Notes under the pieces: generated by a model | What the model was told of the DNA's origin: nothing | Databases searched by the model: none | Seen by the model: only the letters and a program-made list of their open reading frames with translations | From: Dehalococcoidia bacterium | GTDB taxonomy: Bacteria; Chloroflexota; Dehalococcoidia; JAENJB01 | Direction: 5' to 3' | Assembly (NCBI GenBank): GCA_016844565.1 | Contig: JAENJB010000070.1 | Coordinates: forward strand, 1-6,830 | Length of the DNA: 6,830 nt | In this document: in pieces, positions 6,467 through 6,830 of the stretch | How the letters are laid out: the number at the start of each line of letters is the position of its first letter | How positions within the stretch are numbered: the stretch's first letter is position 1 | Program-made: the position numbers and the translations under genes

Positions 6467-6532
6467 GACCCTATCCTGACAACGACCGCGTTCCATGCCT
6501 GACTGAGGGCTATCCCCGGGCCGGTTCCCTCG

Positions 6533-6546
6533 TTATACGTTATAAT
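6533..6546 (+). promoter_or_regulatory. Promoter-like -10 box within an AT-rich inverted repeat
   Basis: A perfect TATAAT (6541-6546) lies 47 nt before the efflux-adaptor start. It overlaps an inverted repeat, TTATA-CGT-TATAA (6533-6545), which could be a small operator. No acceptable -35 element is seen 16-18 bp upstream (that stretch is GC-rich), so the promoter call is weak. The rest of the 127-nt gap (6467-6593) shows no gene. Confidence 0.35.
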
Positions 6547-6593
6547 AATATAGGCTAATTGTGCCTATTCGCCATCACGAGGGGGAAGATACG

Positions 6594-6830
6594 ATGAATA
6601 CTCGACGCGGGATCAGCGGAGGACTGCTCAGGAGCAAGCGCTTTGCCATTCCCGCCATTATCCTGGTGCTCATCCTGGTAGGGGTCTTCGTCGTCAGACC
6701 GATCTTCGCCGCGCGAGGGCAGACCGATCCCCTCGAAGGCGTGGATACGGCGGAGGTGACGCGCAGCACCATCCAGAGGACGGTCAGCGCCTTCGGCTAT
6801 CTCATCATGCCCCATCAGGTCAAGCTGACC
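6594..6830 (+). CDS. HlyD/MacA-type efflux periplasmic adaptor (N-terminus only, cut by window end)
   Basis: The frame is open from ATG 6594 to the last base (79 codons). The ATG is preceded by a GGGGG ribosome-binding site (6581-6585) 8 nt upstream. The peptide has a basic N-terminus (R4, R5, R13, K15, R16) and a single hydrophobic helix at about 17-40 rich in I, L and V, which is a membrane anchor or signal. It then has VDTAEVTRSTIQRTVSAFGY and PHQVKLT. The pattern 'V-x-R-x-T-I-x-x-T-V-S-A-x-G' just after the anchor is characteristic of membrane-fusion adaptors that work with MacB-type ABC or RND efflux pumps. The hairpin and lipoyl-like domains would lie beyond the window. It has its own gap and a possible promoter, so it is probably not part of the hydroxylase operon. 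Family assignment rests on only 79 residues. Confidence 0.7.
   Translation, partial: MNTRRGISGGLLRSKRFAIPAIILVLILVGVFVVRPIFAARGQTDPLEGVDTAEVTRSTIQRTVSAFGYLIMPHQVKLT

Noticed and set aside
6505..6531. GAGGG...CCCTC possible terminator after the FAD subunit
   Set aside because: The stem is 5 bp with a 17-nt loop and no U-tract. It is too weak to call.

Overview
This window carries most of a divergent gene cluster for molybdenum-containing hydroxylases of the xanthine dehydrogenase / CO dehydrogenase / 4-hydroxybenzoyl-CoA reductase superfamily. All the enzyme subunits appear cytoplasmic, since none has a Sec or Tat signal. The sequence is bacterial: Shine-Dalgarno sites (AAGGAGG-type) precede the genes, sigma-70-like promoters are visible, genes are tightly packed, and base composition is moderately GC-rich by eye. 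The mix of molybdo-hydroxylase paralogues with an HcrB-like iron-sulfur FAD subunit fits an anaerobic or facultative environmental bacterium. Chloroflexota (Dehalococcoidia-like) or a deltaproteobacterial-type lineage is a guess; no taxonomic marker is present.

Left arm, minus strand (1-2533): a large molybdopterin-binding subunit starts at 2533. Its reading frame breaks at about 395/396, where roughly 43 nt seem to be missing. The main frame therefore ends at 353 without the C-terminal segment that carries the catalytic glutamate. That segment (GPYGAKGLGE onward) is still readable in another frame down to a stop at 231. Downstream, past a 14-bp-stem hairpin (178-210), a second and closely related large-subunit gene begins at 151 and runs out of the window. 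Its 50 visible residues match the first copy at 41 positions, so the two are tandem paralogues.

Centre (2534-2698): a compact back-to-back promoter region. The plus-strand promoter is near consensus (TTGAAA-17-TATAAT). The minus-strand promoter has an extended -10 (TGCTAAAAT), and a perfect 14-bp palindrome, GGCGGACGTCCGCC, covers its predicted start point. This is a good operator candidate.

Right arm, plus strand (2699-6466): a three-gene operon encoding a complete heterotrimeric enzyme. It comprises a small subunit with two [2Fe-2S] clusters (2699-3241), a large Mo-cofactor subunit with its catalytic Glu intact (3234-5483, overlapping the previous gene by 8 nt), and an FAD subunit (5495-6466, TTG start). 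The FAD subunit has a cysteine-rich insertion like the [4Fe-4S] loop of 4-hydroxybenzoyl-CoA reductase beta. Expected electron flow is Mo cofactor, two [2Fe-2S], FAD and the extra [4Fe-4S], exchanging with an external carrier such as ferredoxin, in either direction. The substrate cannot be read from the sequence.

Right edge (6467-6830): a 127-nt gap with an AT-rich promoter-like patch, followed by the start of an unrelated gene for a membrane-anchored HlyD/MacA-type efflux adaptor cut by the window end.

The locus thus offers at least three catalytic large subunits but only one visible set of electron-transfer subunits. Possible explanations are shared redox modules, further subunits outside the window, or a decaying duplicate.
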